Shown here piece by piece: positions 60,814 through 64,000 of a stretch of 64,000 nucleotides of DNA. The first letter of the stretch is position 1. Every line of letters begins with the position of its first letter. The notes beneath the pieces are model-generated. The model had not been told where the DNA came from and did not search any database. It was given only the letters and a program-made list of their open reading frames with translations. The position numbers and the translations under genes were made by a program. This stretch comes from Acetivibrio sp964564015 (GTDB taxonomy: Bacteria > Bacillota > Clostridia > Acetivibrionales > Acetivibrionaceae), in assembly GCA_964564015.1 (NCBI GenBank), contig CAZLZR010000003.1, positions 1-64,000 of the forward strand, in the 5' to 3' direction.

Positions 60814-63036
60814 TTGAAAAAGTTAGCTTTAATATTCCTTGTATTTGCATATGTTTTTTCTTTTTATGTAGCTTATGTTATAACTGATTATGAAGAAATT
60901 GAAAAAATAAAAAATTTAGAGAAATCTATAGGAACAGAATTCTCAATTCCTAATTCTCTTCAGCTTGCCGATCCTGAGGAGATGTATGCGATATTGTGTG
61001 ATGCTGCTAAAGAGGCTAATGTGAATATAATTAGAACAAGCATAAATTATAAAGAAAATGACGAAGTGGAAATTATAAAGTACATATTACTTACAACACA
61101 AACCCAGTATTTTAATTATTATAATCTAAAAGGTGGAAGAGTATTAACAAATCAGGATACACAACAAAGTGAATATTTTTTATCTACAGTAAGTATAAAT
61201 GATACCAATCAGATAGGAGAAATTAAGGAATTTGCACATAATGATTTGATTACAATAAAGCCACTAATATTATCCTACGAGAGCTTTCCTGTGTATGGTA
61301 CTTATTATGTGGAGGGAGATACATACAAAGTACGTGATAAGTTCTTAGATATATTTATTCAGAAAATAAATATATACTATGAGAAATATGGTAGTAATTT
61401 TACTCAGGAGGATTTTCTAAAAAACTTAGGTAAAAAGGAAGCACAAGAAGTTAGGTTTTCAGGTATAAATATTCTAAAATATCAAAGTTACATGGTTTAT
61501 ATAATCGTGGTTATTTTACTTGCATACTATATACTTAATGATTCAAAAAGAATAGGGATATTAAAAATGCACGGAATATCAAATGTTCGCATGTGGTATA
61601 TTATGGTAGGAAAGCTAATAACACTAGTATTTGTATTTTCAGTAACTGCTTCTTTAGTAATTTCTTTATTCCTAGAAACAAAAAACAGTATGTTTATTTA
61701 TAATGTTTTTATGTATCAGTTAAAGGCATATATTATATTGATAGTTGCATCAATTATATCATTTCTTTATATTCTTAGAATTAAAATTATTAGCATAATA
61801 AAAAAATTTAAAGATACTAATAGTATTTTTGTGTTAAATCTTTTTATTAAAATTGTATGTTCTGTAGTAATAATAATGACTGGAGTTTCAGCGATAGGAC
61901 AATACAATGATATACAAAATAAAATGAGAGATTTAAAAAACTGGGAGCAGAGTAAGGATTACGGGATTATTTTTCCTGTGTATGTTGGTTATGATAATGA
62001 TGATATGTTTATAAGTGAGTCAATATATGATTCAACAGTACATAATGAATTGTATTTTTTATTAAACCAGAATGGTTCGATTCTTATAAATACAAAAATG
62101 TATGAGGAAAAAAATCTACTGGTAAATCAAAATTGGAACGGTATACGTTCAATTAAGGTAAATCCAAATTATTTGAACAAATTCCCTGTTTATGACATTA
62201 ATGGTGAACTGATTCAAATATCTGAGGATACAACTAATTGGATTCTGTTGGTTCCTGAAAAATACAGAAACAGAGAAACGGATATTTTAAACTTTTTTGC
62301 AAATAGCAGAAAAAATAAAATGAAAAATGATCAAGATTACTATAATAAAGCTATTCAAGAAAGTATTGCCAATCAAGAGATTAGAGTTATTTGGCTAAAG
62401 AATGAACAGAAGATATTTAGTTTTAATCCTGAAGTATTTCCTTCTGAAGGAAATATTATACTAGATCCAATTATTGAGGTTGTGACAGAAAGGAATAGTC
62501 TTCTTACAGATAGGGATACCATATTAGGTGGAGGTTCGACCGATCCATTAAAAATTAAACTACTTAATAGAGACCCGTTAAAAACATACAATATGTTAGA
62601 ACCTGAGTTAAAAAGGTTAAAACTTGAGGATAATTTTAAACACTTAATAACGATTGATCAACAAATTATGAAGGAAATTTATCAATACCAAAGTTTTGTA
62701 AGAGAAAGTCTACTCGCAATTTTAGGACTAATGATAGGATTAATCGTTCTCATTGTACAAAACCTTATTATAGTTTTCAATAAAAATCAACATCGATTTA
62801 TAGTACGTAGGTTATTTGGTGTCGGATTTTTTAGAACATACAAGGAGTATATTGGAATGTTTTTGGCAATATGGATGCTTCAAATATTAATAGCTTTTTT
62901 TATAAATAAAGAAATAACTTTAGAACTATTATTGGTAAGCACATTTTGTATGGGGATTGAACTGATAGCTTCCGTTATTGTCCTTATAAGTATAGAGCAA
63001 ACGAAAAAAATTCAAGTTTTAAAGACAGGTGGATAA
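60814..63036 (+). CDS. Bacteriocin-associated integral membrane protein (DUF1430/FtsX-like permease)
   Basis: 740 residues with eight predicted membrane helices: one at the N-terminus, four at about 225-242, 259-287, 302-322 and 337-361, and three near the C-terminus at about 628-655, 678-697 and 704-727. Large extracellular regions lie between them, the layout of MacB/FtsX-type and of the DUF1430 proteins found next to lactococcin 972 genes. TTG start behind AAGGAGATAC. With the following ATPase it should form an ABC system for immunity or release. No catalytic site is expected. Confidence 0.83.
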   Translation: MKKLALIFLVFAYVFSFYVAYVITDYEEIEKIKNLEKSIGTEFSIPNSLQLADPEEMYAILCDAAKEANVNIIRTSINYKENDEVEIIKYILLTTQTQYFNYYNLKGGRVLTNQDTQQSEYFLSTVSINDTNQIGEIKEFAHNDLITIKPLILSYESFPVYGTYYVEGDTYKVRDKFLDIFIQKINIYYEKYGSNFTQEDFLKNLGKKEAQEVRFSGINILKYQSYMVYIIVVILLAYYILNDSKRIGILKMHGISNVRMWYIMVGKLITLVFVFSVTASLVISLFLETKNSMFIYNVFMYQLKAYIILIVASIISFLYILRIKIISIIKKFKDTNSIFVLNLFIKIVCSVVIIMTGVSAIGQYNDIQNKMRDLKNWEQSKDYGIIFPVYVGYDNDDMFISESIYDSTVHNELYFLLNQNGSILINTKMYEEKNLLVNQNWNGIRSIKVNPNYLNKFPVYDINGELIQISEDTTNWILLVPEKYRNRETDILNFFANSRKNKMKNDQDYYNKAIQESIANQEIRVIWLKNEQKIFSFNPEVFPSEGNIILDPIIEVVTERNSLLTDRDTILGGGSTDPLKIKLLNRDPLKTYNMLEPELKRLKLEDNFKHLITIDQQIMKEIYQYQSFVRESLLAILGLMIGLIVLIVQNLIIVFNKNQHRFIVRRLFGVGFFRTYKEYIGMFLAIWMLQILIAFFINKEITLELLLVSTFCMGIELIASVIVLISIEQTKKIQVLKTGG

Positions 63037-63040
63037 TATT

Positions 63041-63682
63041 ATGAGAAAAATATGTGAACTGAAGAATATAAATAAAAGCTATGGAAAACATAAGGTTTTA
63101 AATAATATAAGTATAACTGTTTATGGCGGAGAAATGGTGGCGATTACTGGTAAAAGTGGTTCTGGTAAAACAACACTATTAAATATTTTAGGATTACTGG
63201 AAAAACCAGAGGATGGAAGTGTTTTGCTATTTGATGAAAAAAGTCCTCGAATAGGCTCTTTACAAGCTAACAAGATTCTTAGAGAAAAACTTTCTTATTT
63301 ATTTCAAAATTTTGCACTTATTGATAATGCAACAATAGACAATAATCTTGAAATTCCATTACTGTACTCAAAAAAAACAAAGAGGGAGAAGCGAGAACTT
63401 AAATTGTCTGCACTAAAAAAAGTAGGATTAAATGTTTCTCTTAACCAAAAAATACATGAACTTTCTGGAGGAGAGCAGCAGAGGGTTGCAATAGCAAGGA
63501 TATTGTTAAGACCATGTGAGTTGGTTCTTGCAGATGAACCAACAGGTTCTTTAGATACAGAAAACAGGGATGATATATTAAGAATTTTAAAAGAACTTAA
63601 TAATGAAGGTAAAACAATAATAATTGTTACACATGATAAATGTGTTTCTGAAGCTTGTCATAGGACTGTTGAGCTAATATAA
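63041..63682 (+). CDS. ABC transporter ATP-binding protein (bacteriocin immunity/export)
   Basis: 213 residues with all ABC motifs: Walker A GKSGSGKTT (residues 37-45), Q-loop region LFQNFALIDNATI, signature LSGGEQQRVAIARILL, Walker B LVLADEPTGSLD and the switch VTHD. It belongs to the MacB/LolD-like branch that works with FtsX-type permeases. The ATG at 63041 follows AGGTGG at 63027-63032; an in-frame GTG at 63029 would overlap the previous stop. It is coupled to the membrane protein (5-bp gap). Confidence 0.93.
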   Translation: MRKICELKNINKSYGKHKVLNNISITVYGGEMVAITGKSGSGKTTLLNILGLLEKPEDGSVLLFDEKSPRIGSLQANKILREKLSYLFQNFALIDNATIDNNLEIPLLYSKKTKREKRELKLSALKKVGLNVSLNQKIHELSGGEQQRVAIARILLRPCELVLADEPTGSLDTENRDDILRILKELNNEGKTIIIVTHDKCVSEACHRTVELI

Positions 63683-63713
63683 AATATTGTGTATATGTAT
63701 GACGGAGAAGATT

Positions 63714-64000
63714 ATGAAAAAGGCAACTAAAACTGTGCCAATGTCTCCAGAAGGTCTTAGAGGTGACCTGTCAGCACAATTTGACCCTATTCCATCCAGC
63801 GTTGCAGAGGGGGACGAGGTTTTAATTGGTATAAATATTCAATCGACTTTTGACACAGAGTTGGCAAACGTTCCATTCAAGTGGGAAATTACAAAGAAAA
63901 ATGGAGAACCTTTATCAGCAACATTTGCTGGACACGCTGCTGTTGGAGAAGGGAATATAGACAAAATACCTGAAAAAGGTGAAAGAATGCTTTATGCATA
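63714..64000 (+). CDS. Unknown gene, 3' end beyond the window
   Basis: An open frame from ATG 63714 (GACGGAGAAG upstream) runs without stop to the window end, at least 95 codons. The readable part begins MKKATKTVPMSPEGLRGDLS and continues FDPIPSSVAEGDEVLIG, then FKWEITKKNGEPLSATFAGH. No signal peptide or membrane segment is visible in this part, and no family was recognised. It looks beta-rich. It starts 31 bp after the ABC gene, so it may belong to the same transcript. Confidence 0.6.
   Translation, partial: MKKATKTVPMSPEGLRGDLSAQFDPIPSSVAEGDEVLIGINIQSTFDTELANVPFKWEITKKNGEPLSATFAGHAAVGEGNIDKIPEKGERMLYA

Overview
The window looks like chromosome from a low-GC, spore-forming, cellulosome-producing clostridium (Acetivibrio/Hungateiclostridium type). 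Three things support this: sporulation genes (spoIID, a spoIIQ-like gene, spoIIID, spoVG, spoVT, yabP, yabQ), a type I dockerin protein, and a SigI/RsgI pair whose RsgI ends in carbohydrate-sensing-type modules. The species is inference; no 16S rRNA gene is present.

Most of the window is two conserved Firmicute gene-order blocks, both also recognisable in Bacillus subtilis. Block 1 (about 0.1-41 kb): tsaC, ywlE, rpiB, upp, comEB, a tagO-like gene and mnaA lead into a complete F1Fo ATP synthase operon (atpI-B-E-F-H-A-G-D-C). After a lineage-specific interruption come ywmB, murA, spoIID, spoIIQ-like, spoIIID, mbl, flgF/flhO, flgG/flhP, a flgJ-type rod gene, a phosphodiester glycosidase and fabZ. 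Block 2 (about 41-57.5 kb): murC (reverse), purR, spoVG, glmU, prs, pth, mfd, a prsA-like foldase, spoVT, mazG, hup, rqcP, yabP, yabQ, divIC and yabR, ending in tRNA-Leu and initiator tRNA-fMet.

Block 1 is interrupted by clade-specific material. This includes a decayed L,D-transpeptidase, three consecutive genes for large exported proteins with fibronectin-III-like and SLH-like modules (14-23.6 kb), the sigI-rsgI pair (26.4-29.1 kb), a dockerin/PPC protein (31.9 kb), a decayed NlpC/P60 hydrolase (33 kb) and a reverse-strand ilvE.

Downstream of the tRNA genes (58-64 kb) is an accessory region: two Xre-type regulators, an unannotated 48-residue membrane mini-protein, two almost identical tandem lactococcin-972-type bacteriocin precursors, and a DUF1430-type membrane protein plus ABC ATPase that probably give immunity or export. 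A further unknown gene runs off the window end. In B. subtilis this position after the tRNAs is followed by spoIIE, so the region looks like an insertion at a tRNA locus.

The non-coding DNA holds several unexplained elements. There is a 205-bp imperfect inverted repeat with two nested perfect hairpins (40118-40322). An 88-bp MITE-like element has 16-bp termini and TA flanks (29165-29252). A family of short related repeats ending in GGATAACGAAAAAA lies near several genes. A duplicated 38-39-bp repeat has been inserted inside the atp operon between atpE and atpF. Two intergenic copies of an AGGAGGA...GTAGAATA motif occur in the yab cluster. All coordinates and motifs were read by eye; no database search was run.
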